A stretch of DNA of 64,000 bases from Lachnospiraceae bacterium. GTDB lineage: Bacteria; Bacillota; Clostridia; Lachnospirales; Lachnospiraceae. The notes under the pieces were generated by a model. The model did no database searches. It had not been told where the DNA came from and worked only from the letters and a program-made list of their open reading frames with translations. The stretch lies in the NCBI GenBank assembly GCA_014239155.1, contig JAAZZQ010000063.1:28977-92976 (forward strand). Direction: 5' to 3'. This document shows, in pieces, positions 1 to 9,674 of the stretch. The number at the start of each line of letters is the position of its first letter. Position 1 is the first letter of the stretch. Both the position numbers and the translations under genes were made by a program.

Positions 1-393
1 TCTATGGAAGGCTCGCTAAAACTGAAAGAGATTTCTTATATTCACTCTGAGGCGTATGCAGCAGGTGAATTAAAACATGGAACGATATCCCTGATTGAAA
101 AAGGAACGCTTGTTGCGGCTGTCGTTACGCAAGATGCGCTTTTTCAGAAAACACTTAGCAATATGGTTGAAGTCAAGGCGAGAGGGGCATTTGTGCTGGC
201 TGTCACCAATGAGGGAAATACAGAGATAGAGAAAGCTGCGGACTATGTAATCTATATTCCGAGAACCAATCAATATTTTACAAATTCATTGGCAATCATA
301 CCACTGCAACTTTTTGGATATTATGTGGCAGTTGGAAAAGGCTGTGATGTCGACAAGCCAAGAAATCTTGCAAAATCCGTTACAGTGGAGTAA
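1..393 (+). CDS. glmS: Glutamine--fructose-6-phosphate aminotransferase, C-terminal part (cut by window edge)
   Basis: Makes glucosamine-6-phosphate from fructose-6-phosphate and glutamine, the first committed step to UDP-GlcNAc for the cell wall. Only the last ~130 residues are in the window; the reading frame is open to base 1. The visible part is the end of the second SIS (sugar isomerase) domain: the segment EGSLKLKEISYIHSEAY followed by AGELKHG is the family's highly conserved active-site stretch, and the protein ends with the usual LAKSVTVE tail that contributes to the isomerase site. The start lies outside, so length and the N-terminal glutaminase Cys cannot be checked. The htrA-like gene follows after 18 nt. 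Confidence 0.95.
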   Translation, partial: SMEGSLKLKEISYIHSEAYAAGELKHGTISLIEKGTLVAAVVTQDALFQKTLSNMVEVKARGAFVLAVTNEGNTEIEKAADYVIYIPRTNQYFTNSLAIIPLQLFGYYVAVGKGCDVDKPRNLAKSVTVE

Positions 394-411
394 TGAAGGA
401 GGCACAAAGGT

Positions 412-1971
412 ATGGGAAAGAAAAATTCAACGTTCAAAAATATAGTAGTAGTTTTGGGGTGTACTGCATTTGCTGGTGCATATGCTCTGGGTGCTAGTTG
501 CTTTATCCGCAATTTTATAGAGGAGGGGATTGCGCGACCGACATGGCTGGACAAAGTGGAGATTTACATTGATGAGGAGGCGAAAGTTGCAAACGGCGCA
601 ATGACGCAGACTTCTGACAGGGCGGGGAATGACGTGCCATTTCCTGTAAAAACAGGAACCCGAGGAGGTAGTAAGGACCGATCAGGAGCAGGGGATTTTC
701 TTCAAAAACCGCGGTTTGAGGAGGAAACTGAAACTGAAACGGAGACTGAGACTGAACAGGAAAGCGAAACGGAGACAGACATCGAACAGGAGACTGAATC
801 AGAGACAGAAACGGAAATACAGACGGAAACCGAAATGGAGACGGAAACCGAACAGGAGACAAAAACAAGGCAGAAAAAAGAAGATACGGAATTAGACACA
901 GAAGAGACGCGCAAGAAAAAGCCCTCCGATGAAGTGCGTCATGTTGAGATTGTGGAGCAGAAGGACCAAACGCCTACTGTTGTAGCAGACGTGACTGCGG
1001 TAGTCAAAGCAGCAATGCCTTGTGTAGTATCCATTACAAATGAATATACAGCCTATGATTTCTGGTATGACGAGGAATATGATGAGAAGGCAAACGGTTC
1101 TGGAATTATTGTTGCTCAGAGCGATGAGGAAATGTTGATTGTGACGAATTATCATGTCATTCAAGACAATAATAATTTATATGTAAAATTTATTGATGAT
1201 AGGGAAGCAACGGCGTATGTGAAGGGAACCTCTCCGGAGAATGACCTTGCAATTGTCTCCGTATTTTTGGATGATATGTCTGAAAAGACACTGGATAATA
1301 TTGCAATTGCCGCTTTTGGAGATTCCGACAGTTTGCAGGTAGGAGAACCGGCGATTGCGATTGGCAATTCTCTAGGATATGGGCAGTCTGTCACAACGGG
1401 GGTTATCAGCGCACTAAATAGAACTGCGTACACAGATGACCAGAATATGACTGAGCAGGGATATCTGATTCAGACAGACGCAGCGATTAACCCGGGCAAT
1501 TCAGGGGGCGCTCTGCTCAATGTAAAGGGGGAAGTGATTGGCATTAATTCCAGCAAAATTGCAGACTATGTGATTGAAGGTATGGGATATGCGATTCCGA
1601 TTACAACTGCAGAGCCAATTATTGAGGATTTGATGCTGAGGGAGACAAAGAAAAAAGTACCTGAGGCAGAGAGGGCATTTTTGGGAGTTGCAGGTACAGA
1701 TGTGATTGAGGAGGCAACACAGCGATACGAGATGCCAGAGGGAGCGTTTGTATCAAATGTGCTCGCTGATACAGCCGCCGATGATGCAGGTATTCAAAAG
1801 GGAGATATTATTACCTATATAGACGGTGAACGGATAAAAGGCATGGATGAACTGCAGGGATTCCTACAATATTATACTATAGGAACAGAGATTGAGGTTG
1901 TGCTGATGCGTCCAACCAAAGGAGAATATAAGGAAATGACAGTCACTGTAAAACTGGGTTCAAAAGAGTAG
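412..1971 (+). CDS. Membrane-anchored HtrA/DegP-like (S1C) serine protease with Glu/Thr repeat linker
   Basis: Predicted extracytoplasmic quality-control protease. A hydrophobic segment at about residues 10-32 should anchor it in the membrane. A low-complexity linker (about 103-155) is built almost entirely of ET/QET repeats, followed by a Lys/Asp-rich stretch. The trypsin-like domain begins near 190 and shows the triad: His248 in TNYHVI, Asp278 in NDLAIV and Ser364 in NPGNSGGALL. One PDZ domain occupies about 422-515. A good SD (GAAGGAGG) precedes the ATG. It is 519 aa, longer than typical Bacillus HtrA (400-460) because of the acidic linker. The clpX-like gene follows after 17 nt and is probably co-transcribed. 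Confidence 0.92.
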   Translation: MGKKNSTFKNIVVVLGCTAFAGAYALGASCFIRNFIEEGIARPTWLDKVEIYIDEEAKVANGAMTQTSDRAGNDVPFPVKTGTRGGSKDRSGAGDFLQKPRFEEETETETETETEQESETETDIEQETESETETEIQTETEMETETEQETKTRQKKEDTELDTEETRKKKPSDEVRHVEIVEQKDQTPTVVADVTAVVKAAMPCVVSITNEYTAYDFWYDEEYDEKANGSGIIVAQSDEEMLIVTNYHVIQDNNNLYVKFIDDREATAYVKGTSPENDLAIVSVFLDDMSEKTLDNIAIAAFGDSDSLQVGEPAIAIGNSLGYGQSVTTGVISALNRTAYTDDQNMTEQGYLIQTDAAINPGNSGGALLNVKGEVIGINSSKIADYVIEGMGYAIPITTAEPIIEDLMLRETKKKVPEAERAFLGVAGTDVIEEATQRYEMPEGAFVSNVLADTAADDAGIQKGDIITYIDGERIKGMDELQGFLQYYTIGTEIEVVLMRPTKGEYKEMTVTVKLGSKE

Positions 1972-1988
1972 TAACGGAGGGAATAATA

Positions 1989-3560
1989 TTGGATAACAAT
2001 TTTGACAATGACAATAACGAAACGTTAGAAATTGTAGATACGACAGAAGACGAGAAGACAAAGGAGACAGAAAAGGACGAGAAGGAAAGCAACGAGAAGG
2101 AAAGCGAGTATGAAGATGTGTGTTTTATCTGCCGGCGTCCTGAGAGCAAGACTGGGAAAATGTTTAAACTTCCAAACAATATCTCTGTCTGTTCGGATTG
2201 TATGCACAAGACAATGGACACAGTTAGTCAGTTCGATTACCAAGGAATGCTCAACAATACAACGTTCAATTTTGACAAAGATAACAATAAAGATGGCAAA
2301 AGACGATTTCCGAATATTAGTTTTGTAAACATTGCAGATTTGCAGGGGGACGGTGGAATTCCAAATCGCCAGAAACTTAAGAAAAAAAAGCCGAAGGATA
2401 AGAAGGAAGCAGCGGTATTCAATATCAATGATTTGCCGGCTCCACATAGAATCAAGGCGCAACTTGATGACTTTGTAGTGGGGCAGGATTATGCAAAGAA
2501 AGTGATTTCTGTGGCAGTATACAACCACTATAAGCGCGTGACAACAGGGACGATGGATGAGATTGAGATTGAAAAGTCAAATATTCTTTTGTTGGGGCCT
2601 ACTGGTTGTGGTAAGACCTATTTAGTAAAAACACTTGCAAAACTTCTGGATGTGCCACTTGCCATTGCGGATGCAACATCATTGACAGAGGCGGGATATA
2701 TCGGTGATGATATAGAGTCTGTAATCTCTAAATTGTTGGCTGCGGCAGAAAATGACGTGGAGAAAGCAGAGCAGGGAATTGTGTTTATTGATGAGATCGA
2801 TAAGATTGCCAAAAAGAAGAATACCACTTCGCGCGATGTGAGTGGAGAGTCCGTACAACAGGGAATGTTAAAGCTTTTAGAGGGTTCTGATGTGGAAGTT
2901 CCTGTGGGGGCAAACAGCAAAAATGCAATGGTCCCGCTTACGACAATCAACACCAGAAATATACTTTTTATCTGTGGAGGTGCGTTCCCAGATTTGGAGG
3001 ATATTATTAAGCGAAGACTTACAAAACAATCTTCGATTGGATTTAATGCAGAGCTAAAAGACGCTTTTGACAAGGAAGCAAATATTCTAAAAAAAGTGAC
3101 AATAGAGGATCTTAAGAAATTTGGTATGATTCCAGAATTTATTGGGCGTTTACCGATTATCTGCCCAATGGACAGCCTTACCAAAGAGAGCTATGTTAAA
3201 ATTTTGAAAGAGCCAAAAAATGCAATTCTTAAGCAGTATCAAAAACTTTTGGAGTTAGATGAAGTAAAGCTGAATTTTGATGACAGCGCTCTGGAGGCGA
3301 TTGCAGAGAAAGCGATGGAACGCGATACAGGTGCACGCGCACTCCGCGCGATTATTGAGGACTTTATGCTGGATATTATGTATGAGATTCCAAAGGATGA
3401 CAATATCGGTGAGGTGACTATCACAGGGGATTATATTAATGGCACTGGAGGTCCCGTGATTGATATCCGCACGGATGCAGTGCACACAAAGCAGCTTGCA
3501 CAAGCTTCTGTGCCAGAAGAACAAAAAAAGACAGAGGAGCATAATTTCTATGAGTTTTGA
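1989..3560 (+). CDS. clpX: ClpX-family ATP-dependent unfoldase with acidic N-terminal extension
   Basis: AAA+ unfoldase that feeds substrates to ClpP. It starts at TTG, with GGAGGG 7 nt upstream. Residues 1-43 are an unusual Asp/Glu/Asn/Lys-rich extension. A C4 zinc finger follows (Cys45, Cys48, Cys68, Cys71), then Walker A GPTGCGKT (203-210), a GYIGDD pore loop (236-241), Walker B VFIDEID (265-271), an IGF tripeptide (350-352; the ClpP-docking loop) and the sensor-2 GAR box (448-450). At 523 aa it is about 100 residues longer than typical ClpX (~420). clpP is not adjacent; the gene sits between an htrA-like and a membrane-protein gene. It may be a second, specialised ClpX rather than the housekeeping copy; this cannot be decided from one window. 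Confidence 0.9.
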   Translation: MDNNFDNDNNETLEIVDTTEDEKTKETEKDEKESNEKESEYEDVCFICRRPESKTGKMFKLPNNISVCSDCMHKTMDTVSQFDYQGMLNNTTFNFDKDNNKDGKRRFPNISFVNIADLQGDGGIPNRQKLKKKKPKDKKEAAVFNINDLPAPHRIKAQLDDFVVGQDYAKKVISVAVYNHYKRVTTGTMDEIEIEKSNILLLGPTGCGKTYLVKTLAKLLDVPLAIADATSLTEAGYIGDDIESVISKLLAAAENDVEKAEQGIVFIDEIDKIAKKKNTTSRDVSGESVQQGMLKLLEGSDVEVPVGANSKNAMVPLTTINTRNILFICGGAFPDLEDIIKRRLTKQSSIGFNAELKDAFDKEANILKKVTIEDLKKFGMIPEFIGRLPIICPMDSLTKESYVKILKEPKNAILKQYQKLLELDEVKLNFDDSALEAIAEKAMERDTGARALRAIIEDFMLDIMYEIPKDDNIGEVTITGDYINGTGGPVIDIRTDAVHTKQLAQASVPEEQKKTEEHNFYEF

Positions 3561-4200
3561 GTTGGGAAATATCAAATGTTTTGCAAGACCACCAAAATTT
3601 CGGAATCGAATGATAATGATGCTTTGTGGTGTGACAGTACAGGGGCTGGGACTATCCCTGTTAAGGTCTATAAATTTGGGGACAGACCCTTGTTCCTGTC
3701 TGACACAGGGAGTTATCAATTATGTGCCGCTTAGTTTTGGCACTTGTCAGCTATTGTGTCATATGGTGACATTTCTCTTTGTCATTCGATTTGACCTTAG
3801 CATGATTGGATTTGGAACAATTGGCAATATGTGTTTTTTGGGATATATCTCTGACTTTTTTCGCTGGATATGGTCTTTACTGCTTCCAGCAGGATTTTTT
3901 GAGGTGACAGGAAATCGATACATATTGTTGATACCATCACTTATCGTCTTTTTGCTGGGAGCTTCGGCTTATATGTGCGCGGGTCTTGGTTCCTCACCGT
4001 ATGATGCGATGCCATTTATTATCTCAAGACGTGTAAAGAAAGTTTCTTTTAAAGTGGTACGTATGATTTGGGATATCAGCTTTATGACAGCGGGCTTTGT
4101 TCTGGGCGGAGATGTGGGAATTGTCACTGTTGTTGTGGCTTTCTTTCTCGGACCAATCATCACATGGATGCAGAAAAAGATGGAGGTACTGATTGCATAA
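3550..4200 (+). CDS. YczE/YitT-type integral membrane protein
   Basis: About 216 aa with five or six hydrophobic segments and short loops. The pattern NLGTDPCSCLTQG in the first third and GLGSSPYDAMPF in the second third resembles the internally repeated YczE/YyaS/YitT membrane family, whose molecular role is unknown. The ATG at 3550 is chosen because GAGGAG lies 10 nt upstream; it overlaps the end of the clpX-like gene by 11 nt, indicating translational coupling. A longer reading from 3460 would lie deep inside clpX and has no RBS. The next gene starts at the base after its stop codon. Confidence 0.75.
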   Translation: MSFELGNIKCFARPPKFRNRMIMMLCGVTVQGLGLSLLRSINLGTDPCSCLTQGVINYVPLSFGTCQLLCHMVTFLFVIRFDLSMIGFGTIGNMCFLGYISDFFRWIWSLLLPAGFFEVTGNRYILLIPSLIVFLLGASAYMCAGLGSSPYDAMPFIISRRVKKVSFKVVRMIWDISFMTAGFVLGGDVGIVTVVVAFFLGPIITWMQKKMEVLIA

Positions 4201-5031
4201 ATGACAGAGCTTGAGGAATATTATAATAAATTTAATGAGGAGAAACGGCTAAATTCCCGTCATGGGCAGGTGGAATATCGTGTCTCCATGAAATATATTC
4301 ACAAATATCTAAATGAGGCCGCAAAAAGGGTGGGCACAGAGCAGGTAAAAGTGCTTGACATTGGTGCGGGAACAGGGCGCTACAGCGTGCCGTTGGCAGA
4401 AGAAGGCTATGATGTCACTGCGGTTGAGCTTGTCAAATACAATCTTGGCATTCTAAAAAAGAAGGCAAGCCCTGTCAAGGCAATTCAGGGAAATGCCATA
4501 AACTTAAAAAAAATTCCGAACAAAAGTTTTGATGTAACATTGCTGTTTGGACCCATGTATCATTTGTTTGGTTTTGCCGACAAGCAAAGGGCATTGCAGG
4601 AGGCGAGACGTGTCACAAAACCAGACGGTGTGATACTCGTGGCATATTGTATGAATGAATACAGCGTGATCACATATGGTTTTAAGGAACGGCATATACT
4701 GGATTGTATGGAAGAAGGACGCTTTAATGAGGATTTTCAGACAATTTCTGGACCAAGCGCATTGTATGACTATATGCGCATAGAGCAGATTGATGCGCTC
4801 AATCAAGCCGTAGGTTTGCAGCGGATACAGATTCTATCGCCCGACGGTCCAGCAAATTATATAAGATCGTTTTTAAATCAGCTTAGTGAGCAGGAATTTG
4901 AAGCGTTTGTCCGCTATCAGATGGCTGTCTGTGAGCGCGCTGATTTGATTGGTGCAGGTGCACATACCGTTGATATATTGAGAAACCGTTTTTCTAAAAG
5001 TGAGGAGGAACAATGGACATTAACCAAGTAA
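4201..5031 (+). CDS. Class I SAM-dependent methyltransferase
   Basis: 276 aa. The Rossmann-type SAM-binding motif I (VLDIGAGTGRY) is at residues 51-61, the acidic residue ending beta-2 (AVEL) at about 75-78, and the post-motif LLFGPMYHL near 115-123. This is the Methyltransf_11/25 type. The substrate cannot be inferred. The ATG directly abuts the stop codon of the upstream membrane-protein gene, and its 3' end overlaps the next gene by 19 nt, so it belongs to the htrA-clpX-membrane protein-TPR run. No unusual composition. Confidence 0.85.
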   Translation: MTELEEYYNKFNEEKRLNSRHGQVEYRVSMKYIHKYLNEAAKRVGTEQVKVLDIGAGTGRYSVPLAEEGYDVTAVELVKYNLGILKKKASPVKAIQGNAINLKKIPNKSFDVTLLFGPMYHLFGFADKQRALQEARRVTKPDGVILVAYCMNEYSVITYGFKERHILDCMEEGRFNEDFQTISGPSALYDYMRIEQIDALNQAVGLQRIQILSPDGPANYIRSFLNQLSEQEFEAFVRYQMAVCERADLIGAGAHTVDILRNRFSKSEEEQWTLTK

Positions 5032-7874
5032 CAAAAGAGCTTGATGATCTTTTTGCGCAGCAGAAAATAGAGGAGATATCACAGTATTTGGAGTCCCATA
5101 TTGCACAGGCAGTCAGCGAGAATGCGCAAGATGTTTTGTTGACGCTCTACAATGAAATTATTGGATTTTACAGAGAGACAGGGCAGTATGCACTTTCTAT
5201 AGAAAACTGTCACAAAGCAATTGCACTTATGGACGAGATGGGAATACAAGATACAATTCCATATGCGACAACACTGCTGAATGCCGCCAATGCACATCGC
5301 GCTGCGGGGTTGCTTCAAGAGTCATTGGACTTATATAATAAAGTAAGACCAATCTATGTGGCGCAGTTAAAAGAAGACGATATGTATTTTGCAAATTTTT
5401 ACAATAATCTTAGTCTTCTATATCAGGAAATGAAAGATTTTGCTTCTGCAAAGGAACAGCTTGTAAACGCGCTCTACATTGTAACCCACGTATCGGATAA
5501 ACAGTTTGAGGTAGCGGTTACACAGGCAAATCTTGCCAACACTTGTATTGAGCTTGGACAGGATGATGAGGCGAAGGCGAGAGCGGAGGAGGCAATTCGC
5601 ATCTTTGAGGAAATTGGTGTGGATGATGCACATTATAGTGCAGCACTGTCCGCGCTGGGAAGTTTGTATTACATGGATAAGGATTATACAAATGCACTGA
5701 GCGTTATGGAAAAAAGTAGAGATTGTGTGTCAAAGTATTTGGGGACAGACAATATTCAATATCAGAGACTGAGTGATAATATTCAGATTATAAAGGGCAG
5801 ATTGAGCGAAACGGCAGCATCAAATTGTATGGATAACCAAACGGATTCGTCAGAGGAGAATGTGTCTGAAAATTTGCCTGTACAGGCTCAGGAGACGAAA
5901 CATACTGCACTGGAAAGCGTATTGGAAAATCAGGAATTAGGAGAGCAAGTTTTAGAGGAAACTATGCCAGAAAATGAGATTGTGGATCGTGTGGAGCCGG
6001 ATATGTCGGAAATGGAAACCATAGAGACAATAGACACAGAAATAACAAATGCAGAAGCAGAGAAGGCAGAAACAATAAAATTGGAAATTTCAGATGCGGA
6101 AAAGGCATATAATGAAGGGGTTGAAAAAGATCTCTTTGAGAGTGTTATAGAGGATATTATTCGGGAGAGTGAGAAGACAGCTTTGGAGGAAGCAGAGCAA
6201 GAAGTACAACCAGAAACTGTTGAGGAAAGTGTTGAAAATCTTACGCCAGAAATGACTGGATTAGAATTGTGCCGCCGCTATTATGAGGAGTATGGTCAGC
6301 CAATGATTGCAGAGAAGTTTCCTGACTATGAATCTCGCATTGCGGTAGGGCTTGTGGGAAAAGGCTCCGATTGTTTTGGCTTTGATGATGTTTTGTCAAG
6401 AGATCATGATTTTGGACCGCGCTTTGTCATGTGGGTTACAAAAGAGGTTTATGATCAGATTGGAGAGGACTTGCAGGTGGCATATGAAAATTTGCCGACA
6501 AGTTTTATGGGAGTTGATAGGATTGAGACATTTCATGGCAAGGACCGCTGTGGTGTTATAATTATAGAAGAATTTTATAAAACTGTGCTTGGTGTCAATC
6601 TCACAGGAATCCTTGTACATTCAGAGAACGACAACACATCTGGAAAGGAAAAGATGGATGCGATTAAAAGTTGGCTTGCAGTGCAGGATTATGCGCTTGC
6701 AGCGGCAGTAAACGGAGAAGTGTTCCGCGATGATGAGGGAATCTTTACAAAATATAGGGAACTTTTGCAGGCGTATTATCCAAAAGCTGTGTGGTATAGA
6801 AAGATAGCACAGACTTGCGCGCTGTTTTCTCAGAGTGGTCAATATAATTTGCCTCGTATGCGCAGGCGCGGGCAAGTTGTATCGGCAGAGCTTGTAAAAG
6901 CGGAGTGTGTCAAACATGCAATGAAATTGTACTATCTGCTAAATAGAACATATGCGCCGCACGACAAATGGCTTTTTAAGGGTCTCCCAGAAAATCCATT
7001 GATGACAGTGGACCATACAGATGTAGCGGAGTTAGTGGAAAAAATCAGTTTGCTGCCAGCGGATCGTGCACATGAGCAGGAGCTGACCACAGCGATTGAA
7101 TCGCTTGCTGTAATTTTTGCAAATGAATTGGAAAAACAGGATATGGTAGGGCAATGTGACCTTTATCTGGATGCTTGTACCAAAGAACTTATAACAAAAA
7201 GTGATGCACTTTTGACGGCGACTGTTGCCAGTACGCCAGTGATTACAGCGCTTTCCTTGTCCGTTGCAAAGGCGGAGTTTGAGGCGTTTGACAAAGTGCA
7301 GAATGAGGGTGGCAGAGCTTCCTGCCAGAATAACTGGCCCACGTTTAAGGTAATGCGTATGAGTCAGTATATGACATGGACAGAGGATATGCTGCTTCAG
7401 TATTTGTATGAGTTCAAGACAAATTATGAAAATGGCAGGAATATGGTGGAAGAAAAGTATGCTCGTATGATGGAGTCTACAGCGCCGGTTGAATATGCGG
7501 CTTTTGCAGACCAGCTTCCAATACTCTCAGAAGAAAAGAAGACGATTATGGAGCAGATTATAGGATTGCAGGTAAAATGGATGGAGGAATTTGCCCTTGC
7601 ATATCCTAATCTGGCAGAAGATGCACGCCATATCCACACATCAGAGGATTTGCCAAATGACACCTCTTACGAGACTTATCTAAGAGGAGAACTTGGAACA
7701 TATTCAGACCGAATGCTAGAGATGTATGGACGATATATTGTGACACACGCACAGGAAGGAAAAAATGTTGCGCGTGAAATTATGGAAAACACAGTCCATT
7801 TCTACGGATATCAAGATTTGGATGCAGCGAATGCTGCGAAATCTGAAGGAGGAGATTTCGATAGCATAAATTAG
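5013..7874 (+). CDS. TPR repeat - DUF4037 (nucleotidyltransferase-like) - DUF4125 multidomain protein
   Basis: 953 aa, probably cytoplasmic. Residues ~1-260 form about six tetratricopeptide repeats (for example LYNEIIGFYRETGQYALSIE). A Glu-rich disordered linker spans ~265-410. From ~415 comes a DUF4037-like region with the nucleotidyltransferase-type pattern GKGSDCFG (449-456) and DHDFGPRF (463-470), where G-S and D-x-D are the expected nucleotide/metal ligands. The last ~200 residues match DUF4125 (FDKVQNEGGRASCQ, then a C-terminal MENTVHFYG segment). ATG with AGGAGG upstream, overlapping the methyltransferase by 19 nt. DUF4037 and DUF4125 are known partners; the reaction is unknown. Domain assignment is from memory of motifs, not a search. 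Confidence 0.8.
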   Translation: MDINQVTKELDDLFAQQKIEEISQYLESHIAQAVSENAQDVLLTLYNEIIGFYRETGQYALSIENCHKAIALMDEMGIQDTIPYATTLLNAANAHRAAGLLQESLDLYNKVRPIYVAQLKEDDMYFANFYNNLSLLYQEMKDFASAKEQLVNALYIVTHVSDKQFEVAVTQANLANTCIELGQDDEAKARAEEAIRIFEEIGVDDAHYSAALSALGSLYYMDKDYTNALSVMEKSRDCVSKYLGTDNIQYQRLSDNIQIIKGRLSETAASNCMDNQTDSSEENVSENLPVQAQETKHTALESVLENQELGEQVLEETMPENEIVDRVEPDMSEMETIETIDTEITNAEAEKAETIKLEISDAEKAYNEGVEKDLFESVIEDIIRESEKTALEEAEQEVQPETVEESVENLTPEMTGLELCRRYYEEYGQPMIAEKFPDYESRIAVGLVGKGSDCFGFDDVLSRDHDFGPRFVMWVTKEVYDQIGEDLQVAYENLPTSFMGVDRIETFHGKDRCGVIIIEEFYKTVLGVNLTGILVHSENDNTSGKEKMDAIKSWLAVQDYALAAAVNGEVFRDDEGIFTKYRELLQAYYPKAVWYRKIAQTCALFSQSGQYNLPRMRRRGQVVSAELVKAECVKHAMKLYYLLNRTYAPHDKWLFKGLPENPLMTVDHTDVAELVEKISLLPADRAHEQELTTAIESLAVIFANELEKQDMVGQCDLYLDACTKELITKSDALLTATVASTPVITALSLSVAKAEFEAFDKVQNEGGRASCQNNWPTFKVMRMSQYMTWTEDMLLQYLYEFKTNYENGRNMVEEKYARMMESTAPVEYAAFADQLPILSEEKKTIMEQIIGLQVKWMEEFALAYPNLAEDARHIHTSEDLPNDTSYETYLRGELGTYSDRMLEMYGRYIVTHAQEGKNVAREIMENTVHFYGYQDLDAANAAKSEGGDFDSIN

Positions 7875-7895
7875 ATAAATTGGAGGAATAAAAAA

Positions 7896-8990
7896 ATGAG
7901 CAAAATCATTTTAACAGGTGACAGACCGACAGGAAGACTTCATATTGGTCATTATGTGGGGTCGCTTCGCCGTAGGGTAGAGTTGCAGAATTCGGGAGAG
8001 TACGATAAAATCTATATTATGATTGCAGACGCACAGGCGCTTACAGACAATATTGAGAATCCAGAGAAAGTGAGACAGAATGTGATTGAGGTGGCGTTAG
8101 ACTATTTGGCAGTAGGGCTTGACCCTGCAAAGTCTACCCTTTTTATCCAATCACAGATTTCGGAGTTAACTGAATTGACATTTTATTATATGGATTTGGT
8201 GACTGTCTCAAGACTGCAGCGCAATCCAACGGTAAAGAGTGAGATACAGCTTCGGAATTTTGAGGCAAGTATTCCAGTAGGATTTTTTACGTATCCAATT
8301 AGTCAGGCGGCGGATATTACATTTTGTAAGGCAAATGTGGTTCCTGTAGGGGAAGATCAACTTCCTATGATTGAGCAGACAAAAGAGATTGTACACAAGT
8401 TTAATTCCGTGTATGCGCCGGATAATCCAGTTCTTGTGGAGCCGAAGGCATTGGTGCCAGAGGCGGAGGCGTGCAAACGACTTCCGGGAACAGACGGAAA
8501 GGCGAAGATGAGTAAATCTCTTGGCAATTGCATTTATCTTGCGGACAGCGCAGATGAGGTGCGCACCAAGATTATGAGTATGTACACAGATCCATTACAT
8601 TTGCAGGTTAGCGATCCAGGGCATCTTGAAGGCAATACAGTGTTTACGTATCTCGATGCATTTGCACGCGAGGAGCATTTTGCGCGTTATTGCCCGGATT
8701 ATGCAAATCTAGATGAAATGAAGGAACATTATACCAAAGGCGGGCTTGGTGATGTAAAGGTCAAAAAGTTTTTGAATCATGTTATACAGGAGGAGCTAGA
8801 GCCAATTCGGAATAGACGTGCGGCGTTTGGAAAGGATATTCCAGAGATTTACAATATACTCAAGAAGGGTTCTGAGGCGGCGCGCGAAGTGGCGGCACAG
8901 ACATTAGCAGAGGTAAAACATGCTATGAAGATTGACTATTTCGAGGATATGGAACTAATTCAGGCGCAGAGTGCGCGCTATCAAGGATAA
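7896..8990 (+). CDS. trpS: Tryptophan--tRNA ligase
   Basis: Charges tRNA-Trp. 364 aa, class Ic synthetase. The N-terminus [18 protein letters not shown] carries the HIGH signature (His16-His19), and KMSKSLGN is the KMSKS loop (about residues 203-210). Length fits the bacterial family (330-370). RBS TGGAGG is 9 nt before ATG. The gene starts 21 nt after the TPR-DUF4037 gene, leaving no room for a T-box leader, so it should be read through from the upstream operon. Confidence 0.97.
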   Translation: MSKIILTGDRPTGRLHIGHYVGSLRRRVELQNSGEYDKIYIMIADAQALTDNIENPEKVRQNVIEVALDYLAVGLDPAKSTLFIQSQISELTELTFYYMDLVTVSRLQRNPTVKSEIQLRNFEASIPVGFFTYPISQAADITFCKANVVPVGEDQLPMIEQTKEIVHKFNSVYAPDNPVLVEPKALVPEAEACKRLPGTDGKAKMSKSLGNCIYLADSADEVRTKIMSMYTDPLHLQVSDPGHLEGNTVFTYLDAFAREEHFARYCPDYANLDEMKEHYTKGGLGDVKVKKFLNHVIQEELEPIRNRRAAFGKDIPEIYNILKKGSEAAREVAAQTLAEVKHAMKIDYFEDMELIQAQSARYQG

Positions 8991-9046
8991 AAATGACCGT
9001 ATCGGTTAAATTAAATTTAGAGTAATAGGCTCAGGATTAAAAGAGA

Positions 9047-9093
9047 AGCCGGTTCCAGATACGCTTTCACTGAAAGTTTTTCGATAACCGGCT
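9047..9093 (-). terminator. Stem-loop terminator
   Basis: AGCCGGTT (9047-9054) pairs with AACCGGCT (9086-9093), and a small internal hairpin CTTTCACTGAAAG lies in the loop. Read on the minus strand the stem is followed by a T-rich stretch (TCTCTTTTA), so it most likely ends the leftward gene at 9126-9653. It may also stop trpS transcription. Confidence 0.5.
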
Positions 9094-9125
9094 GTCTTGC
9101 CTGCCCTTATCCTATTTCATTTCCT

Positions 9126-9653
9126 CTACTTTGTACATACAGCTTTTATAGTATTTATATCTAATCCTTTTCCAATAAACTGGACAATATCATGGTGGTT
9201 CTCTGTGATAAGCCAATCAAATTTTTTATTTGTTATGTAATAATCTGTCGGAGCAATTGCATCATTGACAATAAGATGGACAATGGCGGGGCTGCATTCC
9301 GCTATCCAATATTTTGCTGTCTGTTTCTTTTCCTCCAAAAAAAGATATATTTTTTCACATTCCACAATCTGTGGAAGCTTTTCAATCCATTCATAGGAAG
9401 CATGATTTTTACTGCCTTCCTCAAAAGAATAAATTTTTTGTATCTCCTTACGAAATCCCGCCTCAATATTAGACCAGTATAATCCGCAGTTTTTTGCGTA
9501 TTCCTCATCCACGAACATCTTCAACAATCTGTCATAAACATTTTGCCATTCATAAATGCCCAAAAGCCGAAAATCACTTTCTGAAATTCCTTTTTCCTTG
9601 CAATACTGAATTACCTCCAGACGCAATCCAGCCCATTTCTTATATGCCTGCAT
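9126..9653 (-). CDS. Hypothetical protein
   Basis: 175 aa, soluble, rich in Trp/Tyr/Lys/Glu; no motif recognised. The ATG at 9653 is preferred: AAAAGGGG is 7 nt upstream. A TTG at 9674, adjacent to the stop of the CPBP gene, would place the SD inside the coding region. It lies 21 nt downstream of a CPBP-protease gene on the same strand and is probably co-transcribed with it. The patch 9126-11046 is visibly more AT-rich than its surroundings and looks acquired. No function is proposed. Confidence 0.6.
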   Translation of the reverse strand: MQAYKKWAGLRLEVIQYCKEKGISESDFRLLGIYEWQNVYDRLLKMFVDEEYAKNCGLYWSNIEAGFRKEIQKIYSFEEGSKNHASYEWIEKLPQIVECEKIYLFLEEKKQTAKYWIAECSPAIVHLIVNDAIAPTDYYITNKKFDWLITENHHDIVQFIGKGLDINTIKAVCTK

Positions 9654-9674
9654 TTTTTCACCCCTTTTAGACAA

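Noticed and set aside
515..914. Long minus-strand frames opposite the Glu/Thr tract of the HtrA-like gene
   Set aside because: Low-complexity antisense of the repeat (SVSVSV-type), no RBS.
7875..7895. T-box leader for trpS
   Set aside because: Only 21 nt separate trpS from the upstream gene.
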